64,000 nt of DNA. Source: Atrichornis clamosus (Eukaryota > Chordata > Aves > Passeriformes > Menuridae). The stretch's first letter is position 1. Each line of letters opens with the position of its first letter. The notes beneath the pieces were generated by a model. It saw only the letters and a list, made by a program, of their open reading frames with translations, ran no database searches and had not been told where the DNA came from. Below, in pieces: positions 48,541 to 60,879 of this stretch. Location of the stretch: positions 1 through 64,000 of the forward strand of contig WBMZ01011390.1 in NCBI GenBank assembly GCA_013400975.1, given 5' to 3'. The translations under genes and the position numbers were made by a program.

Positions 48541-48960
48541 AGGCTGGGATCCGTGTTAAGCCAGCCCCGCAGACAGCACTGGCGTTATCTGCAGAAGACG
48601 GGCAGCGAGAGCGGGTGTTCACTCTTCATCTTCTGCTTCATGCCTGAGTTTTAGGGCTCTGGGGACAGCAGGGCAGGGTAAGGGCTTCTGGAGCTATTGG
48701 GCCCTAAGTTTTAAAGAAGGGTTAAAAACCGTAAAAATAAAAATAGGGGTAAAAGCGGTGAAAAGAGAGAAAAGCAGCAGCGCGAAGGGGCCGGCTGTTC
48801 CGCGGCGCACCAGGAGGTGGTGCACAGCCCCTGCGCATCCACGGGCAGGGACAACCCTCCTGCTGCCGGGGACAGCGCTCCAACTTGTACTGCCCAGGAA
48901 AAACAGCAGAGGTTTCGCCCTCCCCAGCACGCTGCCGTAACTCCGGTGTTTTGGCGTGTG
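48541..48960. other. CpG-enriched patch in the desert
   Basis: By eye about 20 CpG occur in 420 bases, peaking at 48780-48850 with clustered gcgc/ccgcgg words, far above flanking sequence. It sits at a sharp switch to AT-rich DNA after 49000. It could be a lncRNA promoter or an orphan CpG island. No open frame here is recognisable. Confidence 0.4.
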
Positions 48961-49000
48961 TTCAAGGCTGGCAATATTAACTGAGCAAAAGGAAAGCAAA

Positions 49001-51330
49001 CGCAGGGGAACTTTTTACTGCAGACTGCTGTTATCATGCTGCAATAATGGTAATAAAATAAAGGTATTACCAAATGACTTCTAAAGTATTGTATTTATAG
49101 GACAAACGATTCTTGCTGTGCAGAATGCAGGCAAAAATGTGATCAGATTTTAGATTCTTTGTGCTTGCTTTTTCCATTTTGCACAATTTCTTTCTTCCTT
49201 ATTTTTAAAACTTATTTAATAAAATAATACTAAAAATAAATTAATGAGAGTAAAATAAATTATTTTCTTAAACCATGAAACCCATGCATATGAATTTAAA
49301 AAAAAATAAAAGATATGTCATGAAATTGTGTTATCTCTTACTCAAAATGGGAATTGCTAAATATTTCCCCTTTCTCCTTACTGGAACAGTGTACATTAGT
49401 AATAAGGAGTTTTAAATACATTATATGGCCTTTGGTGGTAATTTAACAAAACAAATAATTTTTCTTTGTGACAAAACTGTGTAAAACACGGCTGCATTCC
49501 TAAATTCCTGAAATATTAGCAAAAGAAGCATATTAGTTTCAGACCAACTGAAGTTTTTATTTTGTTTCAAAAATCTCAGTGTGTGATTACAAAACTGCCA
49601 TATGAAAACTCATTGTATATTGTGAAAAAAAATTATATAGACGTGAATTCTGGTTACCAGAAAATAAAAGGTTGACTCAGTTTTTTGTTCCTAATATTAC
49701 AGAAGTTTCTGTATTGGTTTTTTTTATATAGAAGAACAAGTGTCTGTAGAACAAGCATTAATTTAAGCTTCTCAATCGGCAGTGATTAGCAAAGCTTATT
49801 GTGGGATAGTTTAGACTGCCAGTATACAAAAAAAAGCGGTATATTTCAGCATATTTTCTCCAGAACAAAATGAAATATAGCCTTTCTATAATTTATTTTT
49901 TTACTCCTTTCCTCTCCCAGTTAGCAAATATTTTTTTTCAGGCAAATGTTACATATGTTCCTGGTGCAGAAGCTTCTGTTGTTTTTATGAATGCAGACTT
50001 CTTCAGGCAGTGTGTACATATGTTGTTAGAAGCGTATCTCCATTCAACACGCTGTTAAACAATCTTTTTTAAGGTGTGGGGGAAATGAAGCTGTATCAAG
50101 ATTAAAAGAAACTATAGGATTCAATTTGTCCTAACTTCCTAGCTTTTTACAATTCCGAGAAATATTGGATAGGCTTTTTAATCCCTACCTTAATAATAAC
50201 ACATATACCTATTTATTTTGCATTTGGCTTTAAAGGCAGGTGTCACTTTGGAAGTGAGGGTTTAGGGAGGAAGAATGGTGAAGAGCTGTAAATGTAAATA
50301 TCCAAAGCATCATCCAAAAGACTAAATAGCATATTATTTTAAATTTTACGTATATAAGCTTTTAGAGGATTGTATCAGAATCTCTGTTGCTTTTTATCAG
50401 TGTAACTTCAGTGCAGTCAATGGAGTTACGGTGGCCCGTGCCAGTGAAGAGCCTGGGCTATTGTTTTGAATCTGATTATAAGAGTAAGTGCTTTTCTACA
50501 AACCTTTAAAAGTTCAGCTTTGCTTATTCATGAAAATTAATGTTTTGAGCTGTGACTTAGAATATTAAAAAGCCATTTCAGAATATAACCAGATTTTCTG
50601 TTCTTGCTAATTTAACTTTCCCTTATTATCTTTAGAGAATGTCATTTTTCGAGCGCATTAATGCTGCAAACTTTTATACCATCAGTAAGGATCATGGTTT
50701 ATTGGATTTCATCTGACTACTCAAGCAAACATTTGTTTAGTGACATTCTTAAACAGAAGATTGTAGCACAAATGTCAGAAATACTGTCTGAAAGTTTATG
50801 AGTAAAAATTTCGTTCTTTTTAAGAGAACTGGGAAAGGAATGAAAACGTAGAAGTTTTACGTGAACTTTCTCTGTGGTGCTATGCGAAAGCTTTTTGGCT
50901 CTTGGGATTTTTTTCAAGATTATTATGTGATAGTAACAAAATTTATAATTAAGTTAGGAAAAATATGTATAAGATAGAGATATAACTCCAGGATTGTGGG
51001 TGCGGATGTGTATCTATCACCCTTAAGCAATCATTTTCATTGACAGCTCTTGATAGCAACAATTGAATGTATAATATTCTAACATCATAATGACTTTATC
51101 TGGCTTTTCATGTTGTAAAGCTAATGGAAAGCTTCCTATTTTATTCTTTTTCTTTGAATATTTTATTCCTTTTGTTTATCTGGTAAAAAAAATAAAAAGG
51201 TGGAGAAACTGCATTTTGCACTTTTTTATAACCATTGCTGAAAATCTGTCACAGCTACCAAGGAAAGCTAAAGAAAACCAGAAACAGAAAGACTATTATT
51301 TATAGCTAGCAAGATACAGTATGGCACCAT
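49001..51330. other. AT-rich block, no gene recognised
   Basis: Very AT-rich, with AATAAA/ATTTTA-like words especially 49195-49320, resembling matrix-attachment sequence. No coding signal. Confidence 0.6.
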
Positions 51331-54300
51331 ATGGTAGAATTTATCAAATTCTTTCCCCTCTCATGCAGGGCGAATAGGGGCTGTAGTCAGTTCCCTCTTG
51401 CGGTCCTAGCTTTGCTGGCCACTCATTCATTTATGCTCTGGGCTGAATCCTGCTTGACCCACAGCTTTTACACCCTTAAACTGACTCTTGAGGGCAAGGT
51501 GGGCAGGGCTTGGCCCCCCGTGTTTATTTCTTCTCCCTGCTAACGCAGTTTTCTCGAATGCTGTTTGCATTTCAATCAACTAAAACAAGAGGACGGATAA
51601 ATTAACGCCTGACTTAGCTCCTCACATCTGATACTGAAATGTGACGTGGTCTGCCGAGGGTTTAAGTTTGCAGGGTGACACTTACCAGGTGTACGGTGCT
51701 GTAAGGTTAAGAAGCATCAAACCTATAATAACAGTCTGACTTCCTCTTCATTTTGTCTCCTTTTGTGTTACATACTAGGGCAAGGAAGGTCTGCCAATCA
51801 CTATCATTTCTTTTTCTTGTTCTGTAAAGACTGGGTCGTCACAGCAACAGGCCTGTGACAGGCTGGTATCCATTTAGAGCTCCAGGGGGGTCCTAATAGG
51901 ATTGAACCAAAAGATCAAGTGAATAGCTTCCTATTTTAGATTTGTAATAACTCTGAACTGCTTGCATATACATGGACCTTACAGTGTTTTGAGGAGACTT
52001 TTTACCAGAGAAAAGACCTGTCTGTTTCTAAGACTGCTGTACTTTCGAAAGGATGCCCCTTAGCCTACTCCATCCGTAGAAAAAGGAAGGAAAAAAAAAA
52101 ACCAAACCAAATTAAGCCCACTTCTCTTTCTCCTGCACACATGAAATTGGAAGGTGTCATTTCCTTTCATTAATTCATTTTGCCAGATCAAAGTAAATAG
52201 TCTGTTTATGGAGAACAAAGAAGCCCCTTTTTGGTATTCTGTTGAAGTCACTATCAGATTCAGAAGTTTACTCATCTTTCTGAAATCTGGCAAGGCTACA
52301 CGCTGCCGAGATTACAGCCAAACAGCTCATGCAAAACGGGCAAATAAATTCCATGCAAAACAAATTCTAACAGAGAAAGAATTAGGAGGAGGCATTTTGT
52401 TGATTTGGGAGACTCTCGAGAGGCCAGAGCTCTCATTCAGCTTGCAAAGGGGTCTTTGGTAAACCCACAATACTCAGCATGTGGATGAAGAACCCCTGGG
52501 GGAGGGAGGGACTGTATTTTGTTAAAGTTATTTTCACCAATTATGAAATCCATCAGGAAATAAATGTTACTTCATACATTTCATTCACAGACAGATTCTT
52601 ATATCTATTGTTTACTAGGAGCTGTGCTTTATGTAGAACTTCTTGTAGGGCAAGGTCCCAGGAGTAAACATGCCAAGATCTAGCTCCAGAAATTATGAAA
52701 TATATTTTTAAAGAGGACTAAATTTGGGTAGCTAGTTAATTTTCCTAAAATACAGTTTCTGAAGCTTCTGAAATGTCTTCTTCAGATAGGGAGGAACTGT
52801 CATATCACAACTGGGACTGTCATAGGAGCTGCATTGGTTCTGGAGTCTTTTTCCTAGGCACAGGGAGCTGACTCCAGCCAGGTTACAGTTGTGTGTTGAA
52901 GATCCCTGATGCCTGGCCAGGATGCCCAACTCTGGAGGTGTGTGCTTTGGTGCCTCAACTTTTATAACACTGTGCCAAGTGAGGACGCCGAAGGCTTGTC
53001 CTGGAGAGTCTGTCTTTGGAGTGCTACCCTTGTGCTCCTGTTTCTTTGCTGCTTAGATAATCAGTGCCAGCCTCTACAACCAGCCTGAGACCATCTCTGA
53101 ATCTCTCTTTCAGCAAGCAGAGATTTTAGCCTTTGGCTCATCCACCCTTCCCTAGAAAATATTTTGGGTTTAGTCGCAAAATGCATTCATCATCTTAAAA
53201 CTACCACTAGATTCTTTCAGGGGGGTCTTCAAATAACCTGCAGTTTCTATACTAAAAGTGCAAGATTCACACATGTCAAGAAACACTCACAAGGACTGTG
53301 TCTGTATAGGTAAATACTTCTGTTTTCCATATAGGATCTTGGCACATACGTACCTCCCTGACAATTTTTTCAGTAAAAATTTTGAAAAGGATTTTGCATA
53401 GATTAGGGACCCAAAGGAACTCAGTTAATTAGAATTAGGGGCATCCCTCTGTGAGAAAGGATTAGGCAGGTAAAAGACTGGGACTGTGATCCGTCACCTT
53501 ATAGGGACAATGGTGAAACTGCAGTTCACTGGTTTGGACCCTGCGTGTGGGGTTGAGATACATGACAATGAGCACCAAGAGGAAGGGAGCTGGGGGAGGG
53601 ACATGTAGCAAATCCTGGGGACATCTGGAATGGGCTTTGAATGGATTTTCCTAGGCATGTTTGCCCTAAACAAAAATTTCTCAAATTTCCCTTTTGCATT
53701 CAGCCAAATCAAAAGGAAGACAGGCTAAACAGATTTTACAAGCAATTCTATTGTTTTTTACTTAGATACCCTAGTGAATATGGTGTAATAAAATCTGAAA
53801 AATTGGGGGAAAAATTATATTATATGCATAATTTATTATGAAATTTGGGGGGTTTAGATGAGACTTTCGGCATGCTTTCTATAATTTAAAAAAAAAAAAA
53901 GAGAGAATATTTTTTCTTTGCTACAGCTTTCCTTTGAAAACCTGTGTCATGAAGATTTTCATTCTGGCAAAGTAAGTCTTAAAGGATCTTCTTAACAGAC
54001 TACAAAGGACATAATTTACCTGTAGGGTCCAAAGTTTTGATGAAAGTATCTTAGAGGCTTTGAATGTTGCCTTCTGATTGTGAAGGAGGCAGAAAATCTT
54101 TATGACAAAGAATATATAAATCATATTACAATCCCACACTTTGTTGCTAATCATGTTGAAACTCCACTATAATTTCAAACTTTAAAATCTGAAATTTAAA
54201 TGCACAAGAAAAAGATAAAAGATCTAGCCAATTCTTTAATTTTTTTCTCCCATTTGTTCTCTTCAATTCAGCCAGATCTTCCAGCTTGATGTTGTCCCTG

Positions 54301-57300
54301 AAGAAGCAAGTTTGGTTTCCTGGTGCCATTTATCCCAGCTTAGCTTTCCATCCATGACTGAAGCACTATATTATGTGACAGCAGCATCCTCCCCAGAAAA
54401 AGTATTAATATTTAACTTTTATTCTCTTGTTTTGCTCTTATTTAAATTTAGATTTCACTTGACTGTAGCAGATGGTGAGGGCTGTAAGGACATTGCTCTA
54501 AGGACACTTGATAAAATACAGTTTTTACTTTGAAAAGGAACTCTAAATTTAATATGTTGATTTGGAATTCTTTTTTTTCCCCCTAACTTTCAGGCCTCAG
54601 AAAAGAGATGTAAATTTAACATGATGAATCCCTTTTCTTTAAAGGATTTAAAGGTCCATTTCCATGGAGAAGGTAGCTGGCAGCGCTGAGGCCTGGCCTA
54701 ACATGCCAGCGCAGGGAGAACCCGCTGTCTGCTCAGGGATGTGTTCTTCCATCTTCACCTGCAGAAGAAAAGACTACTGGGCTTTGAGATGCATTTATAA
54801 TGTTTGCTTTTCCAGTGTATGAGCACGGCAGTCCTTTGCATATGTGTTTGCAAAGGAAGCATTGACTCAGAGTAAAATCTGTGCGTCCAACTCTTCTGAG
54901 TCTCATGGCTGTTTCTACCACTTGCAGGACTAAACTTTTCACAACTGGTTTCCAAGTCAGGCTCTTCAGCAGTTTGATGTCTCTGATAAAATGTTTCAAA
55001 GAGGACCCTGAATAAACAGTGTGATAAAGGTGCTGTTCTCACCTTACCTTCTGACTTTTTCCAAGTGTTGCAATCCTGACTCCTGTTAGACAAAGACCCT
55101 ATCTGTGAAGAAAACAAATATTTTATTTAGCCCTGATACCTGATTTGTGTTGTCTTTTGTCCTGATCTAGACTAAGCTGTCCAGGTCAGGAATGGTCACC
55201 TTTGCTATTATTCTGTAACCTGTCTGCAGAGGAGAATTACTTTTTGGTTTATGTTGTACAGTACCTGGTTCCTGGCACGGTGCTAGTACAAATAATAATA
55301 ATGTACAGTAGCTGGCAGAGCAACACCTTATGCTCTCCATATGTGCCCCTGCCATAAATGTGAGAGTGCAATACCTCCAGTCAACACACAGAATTACCTC
55401 TTGCTGCAACTGAATGGATGTGGGTGCTCTCGATGATGAATCTGCCCACCCTGGTCCATGCTTTTCTTTATGCAGTTAACTGGAGTGAGGGATGGGATTT
55501 TTTTTTCTGACTAACTACCCAGTTTTCAGCTGCAAGCATGAGAAGATACTTCCCAAGGGCTTTTCTGGCCATGACATGGCAGAGCTGTGCTTTTGCTCTG
55601 CATGATGGATCTCCTTGGGGATGCCTTGGCCCCAGGTCTGTCTGTGGCACTTCATGTCAGGCCAGCTTGGAGCAAAGACTCCACCACGCTCCCCTCACAA
55701 AGGCTGCGCTCTCTGTCCTGTGATGCCTCTTCTTCAGCAAGGTTTGAACAAGAAAGTGAACAGGCTTGGGTAGAATTCAAGAAGCAGCTCCAGAGGAAAG
55801 CGCTGGGATGGGGGGAATCTCTCTGTGAAAGGGATGAATACTGCTCAGCTGTCAGCATGCAAGGAAAAGGGCACTTAAAAATTAGAAAAAGCAGAAGAAG
55901 TTAGAATCAGCAGTTCTCCAGCCAGCCTTGCACACAGCTCAGCCTGTTCTCCACACCAATGAGACCAGTGTGTGGGTCAGCAGTGCTGCCGCGGCCCTGA
56001 GCCCCTCACAGCCCTCACAGCCCTCACAGCCCTGACCCGCCGAGACTCCGTCGTGTGTCCTGCCCGGTTCCTTCGCTCTGCTCCGTGACTCTCCCAAGTA
56101 TGACATTATTTATATCATTTATGTTTATATTATACCCATGTGGCAGAGATGAGTGAGCCCATTATTGTGGTGAAACTGTTGTCTTCCAATGGAAACAGCT
56201 CTGCCAGAGTTTTGGACTCACTCTGCTCTTTTGCTTGCAGGCCCAAAGCACTTCAGGTCCATTAATATTGAAATACCTGTTTTTGCTTTGTCTGACTACA
56301 GACCACAGGTCTGCCAGATTTCTGAAAGAGTTACACCTAGGAAAGCTCTAGAGACTTCTGAGGGAGAGAGGAAGAGCAATGAAGAGAAAAGCTGCTTCTT
56401 ATGCCCCTTTTTTTTCTCTCAGCTAGTTTTATGAGAGCTTGTTTACACTAACCTTCACCAGAGAAAGTCAGCCTGTGGCATGGGCTGTGTATTTTACATA
56501 ACTTCTCTGCACCAATTTCCTACCATATATTCTGTCGGAGTGCCTCAAAAAGAACATCCACGTAACAATACTCTTCCCTAAAAGTGTGCATTCAGAGCAT
56601 TACTGTGGAAAAGCGTGTGGCTTGGCTTACTGCACAGCAAATTTCCCCCATAGACAAGCCCTCTGTCTGAGAGAAAGAAGACAATTGGGGCATAAATCTT
56701 TTAAAAGTGTAAAATGATAGCTGTCTTGGCAATGGCAGATCTGATAAAGTGTATTCCACCTGGTGTGGAAAGGCAGCATATGGCCACAGTAATCTGCAGT
56801 TCAATCAGAAATTCAAGGATTTAAGCCCTGGCCTGGAAGGATTTCTTGTCGCTGTCTCTCCTCAGCCCTGTCTACGGATAAGTCTGTTCATGTGGCATGA
56901 GGCAAAGAAAGGGGACGTTGTTCAGTGCTTGTGCTCTGGGTATGATCAGTGCTGGGCTTGGCTGAACTTTGCAGAAATTTCCTTCCAGGTCTTCTGTGCT
57001 GTGGGGAAACCTGAGCATGGTTTCCTGCCTACAACCCACCTCCTAGATCTAAAACACCTCCAGATGGGTGCACCAAAGCGTTCCTCTCCGGAACCCACAA
57101 CACTTATAACACTTTTAATTAATTGCTGTTAATTGCTCAAAGTTGTAATTTTCTATATTGCCAAATCCAAGAATAGATATAAGAATTGAGAACAGGGATT
57201 ATCTGTAAATGTCTCCTCTAGCCTTCTTCCTCCTGGAAGATCTGGGAAGGATTCTGTGGGAATGCTCCTCTCTGGTTTATTTCATGTAGTTATAAACCTT

Positions 57301-60300
57301 TTCCATTTTGGCTTTGTGTAATTTTTCTTTTGATTAGACAAAGTTTATAGCAGAATCCACAAGTTAGTATGTGACTGGAGTGTTTGTACAGGCAATCTGG
57401 GAATTTCTTTTTTCTTTTTTCATAACCATATTGAACGGGTCTATCCAAGCTTCCATGTAAACCAGACACAGGCTGTGATTAAGTTCTGCTGAGCAAGATT
57501 GAATGTTCCTGCTGGGAATCTGAAATGGCAATTTTAATGGAGTCAGAAAATCTCTCTGAAATCAATACAGGAAAGAGAGGCTGACAGTTTTGTTATTCAT
57601 TATCTTCTAGTTAAAAAGCTGTTTAAGAGTATTCCAGATACTTCCTAAAATTTGAGCGACCTACTGATAAAAGTTTGTGCTTCATGTTTATGTATGTTTA
57701 GTGAACCTTAGGATAGTTTTATATTAATATTTCTCAGAAGAGAGGTGACCTTCAGCAAAGAGCTACGTGCAGGATGAGGCTGCATGTGTGCACACTTTAA
57801 CCCAGGCCCCAGGGGCAGGCACTTTACAGCTCAAAGCTTGACATCCTCTGTGTCTCGTTGTGCTGCTGTAAAGCTTAACTCATGGATTTCAGAGGGATTC
57901 TAAATGGGCTGTGGGTATATCTTCACTGCTTTTAATTCAAGGTTCCATAAAGATCCCACTACTGCAGGAGTCAGGGCTGAAAGGCTGACCAGGTTCTCTG
58001 TGCCTTTACTGGAGCAGAACCACGCCAGCTCCAGCACATCTGTAGCTTGTAGCTGCTTGAAGGCATCCCCCTCTTGCAAGGAAGAGAAGAAATAATCTGT
58101 TAACAGAACTGGTGGCACTCCAGTGCAAACTTCCCACTGCTGAAGTGAGCTGTGGGGAGAAGCTGCCTTCCTCCTCACCTGGTGACATGGTTTATAAATC
58201 CCAGAGTCTGGAGGCTCTGTGCAGCTGAACAAGGAGGGTCACCAGTTTTCTCTCCTCCTTGTTTGGGTGCAGGGTCTCAGTGCCAGTTTAGATGTGTCCA
58301 TTTCTTCACTTGTAATACTTAGAGCACAGGGACCCGCAGTACTTCTGTGTGAAGAGAAGTTCTTCAACAAGAAAAGGATCTTATGGGGGTGGACAAATCC
58401 ATACAGCTCCTCTAAATTAAAAAAAACCCCCAAAACTACAAACTAACATCAATAAAGACCAGTTTTGGCTGCAGTTTAAAAACAGCTGGAGTCATTCTCT
58501 ATGAAATCAGCTCCTGCATTTTTAAAAAGCATTAGGCCAAAGACAATCTTCTGTCACTACTATTTAATCTTACCCCTCCAAAGGTCATTCAGTGGTACCA
58601 CTAGGTTTTCGGCATGCCATTAAAAATGGAGAAAAAATGTTCTTATATGGTGATAGCATTATGAAACACAACCTTCCACTGGCCAGTGGGACTCTCAAGG
58701 CAGAGATATGTGGGGGTTTTATAGTGTTTGTGAAGGATACTTTATGTTCTGTAACATATGGTATTGTTGTTACTCTTTTGATTTGTAGTTTTGGGCAGAC
58801 ACATTCTCATAACCTCTGTGCGCCTTCGGCTTTGGAGGTCCTAAAGCTGCTATTGTTCAGTCAGTTTCCAAGCTCAAGAAGAATGTTTTCTTCATAAAGA
58901 ACATGTTAAATATTACCAGAATTTCAGCATCAGTTTTATATTTCAGGCATATGATTTGGCATGTTCTATAGATGACGGAACATAGCTTTTAAGTTATGAT
59001 TTAATTTAGATTTTTTAAATTAAAAAAGCAGCTGTTTCTCTACATATGAAATATGAGTCCTCTGTAACTTTACTTACATAAGCGTTGTTTTCAAGGTATA
59101 ACATATTGGATAACCCAAGAGCAGAATAAGGGCTGGATTCAGTCTAAGATCTGTCTAGCTGCTTCCTACCACTGAGTGAGTGCAAGGCTCGGGTAAGCTT
59201 GACAAATCATTGTCAGTCTCTTGGATAAAGGTTATTTCTCTCTCTTTTCAGTTATCATTCTTTTGCCAGACATACCTGCCTTCTTAGTTGAGTTGAGTCT
59301 GAACATTGGTAACTAGATTTATGGGAGTTATGGTGGTGGAATGAGTTTCAGTAATGGGTAAACTGAAAGATTGCAAAGGGGAAGGCAGAGCCTTTGGATT
59401 ATATTCCAAGTACCACCTGTGCTGGGTGAAATGCTCTTAATGCAGAGAGAGAGTTCAAGATCACTTAGGTTTTCTTTTAAGAATGTAAGGAGTTAGTGTG
59501 TGATGTTGTGAAGAAGGTAAGATTCCCCTCATGTTTACCTGTGTTGCTGTAGTGTGGTAAACCCCACACACCTGGACTGCAGGATTATATATGGGCACCT
59601 TTACTGGTGCCTTGATTTTTCAAATGACATAAAGTTCTTCTGGCTTTGCACAGTGTTTGATGTTAGATTTATTTTTTCCTAAAGTTTGTTGTGGTTTTGT
59701 TTTTCCCTTTTTCATTTGTGCTTTCATGAACTTCTAAAAAGCAATGAATGAGTTAGCTGCATAATATTCAAAGAATGCAGTGCTAATAGTTATGTGCTGT
59801 GGACAGTGCAGTGCCCTTGTGGGCATGAGAAGTCACTCTTCTAGGAGTGTGACAAAAAGAAATTACTTAGGACTGAGTTTTTCCACACTAGGCTAAACAG
59901 CTGTAACTCTGATAATAAACAGCCACTAAAGATTGTTCTCCTCACTCAGTATCACTTTTGCTTACTGCTATTAGTCAGGAGCAGTTGTGGTGCAGTGAGG
60001 AACCAGTGCTTCAGAATTTCTGAACAGGAAGGGAAAGAGGTCCATTTTTCATGCACCTATCTGCTCTCAGCTTTTCATTCATGTCTCTTCTTGGGGCATC
60101 CTATGAAGCAGTGATAAAATGAATGTCCTTGATATTTCCTGCACTTCATTCCAGATATTGCACATCATTTATATGCAGTCTCACAATGCAATAATTTTTC
60201 TAACATATTGTAGGTAGCTGAAATATGTGGTACTACTTGTATGAGGACAAACCTTAATGCTATGAGTCGGTTTGGTTTTTTTAAAAATCAGATTCTTCCA

Positions 60301-60730
60301 AAGCACACCAGTCCTTAGATTAGAGCTTCACACACTTTTCCAGCCTCAGACAGATCATGGCCATGATTGCTGTGCCCGTGTCAATTGTGATGGTTGGGCA
60401 TCCTTGGCTCCATAGTGCAGTACCGAGCGGGGGGCCGTGGTAATAATGAGCTGGGTAAAAGGCCTCTTCCCATCCCCACCTCCTATTAAGTCACCACATC
60501 AAAATATTTGATTGGCAGGATCATGTCCACAATTACTTTCTATAGTCTTTTTAAAATTCTTTCTTTCATGGAATTTATTAAAATTATTTTTGAGGTCAAC
60601 AGCTTTAATATAAATGATTTAATTGTTCTGGTTTTACTCTTAAAATGTCTTTAAAATATTTATTTAGTAAAGTAGCTAATCCCATGAGATGAGGCAATAA
60701 TATGACAGCTGCAGATCAAAAATTTCATTT
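51331..60730. other. Intergenic sequence, no gene recognised
   Basis: Contains a 13-A run at 53888-53900 and a three-copy 9-bp tandem at 56003-56029. No coding family, RNA gene or mobile element is recognised. Confidence 0.65.
56003..56029 (+). repeat. Three tandem copies of a 9-bp unit
   Basis: CCCTCACAG is repeated exactly three times, followed by a degenerate ccctgaccc unit, next to a small CpG-rich segment (56030-56090). Confidence 0.9.
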
Positions 60731-60732
60731 AT

Positions 60733-60873
60733 CAAATATTTGAATTAAATATTATTATTAAATTTAGTATTTAAATATTTATTTATTTNNNNNNNNNNNN
60801 NNNNNNNNNNNNNNNNNNNNNNNNNNNNNTTATTGTTTAAATATTAAATATTCAAATAATTGAATTAAATATT
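60733..60873 (+). repeat. AT-rich repeat flanking an assembly gap
   Basis: A 21-base unit at 60733-60753 recurs at 60853-60873 with one mismatch (caaatattt versus caaataatt, then gaattaaatatt in both). The sequence between is AT-only words plus the N run, suggesting an AT-rich tandem or self-complementary region that broke assembly. Confidence 0.7.
60789..60829. other. Assembly gap (41 N)
   Basis: A run of 41 N. The true length of the missing sequence is unknown. Confidence 1.
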
Positions 60874-60879
60874 CACTGT

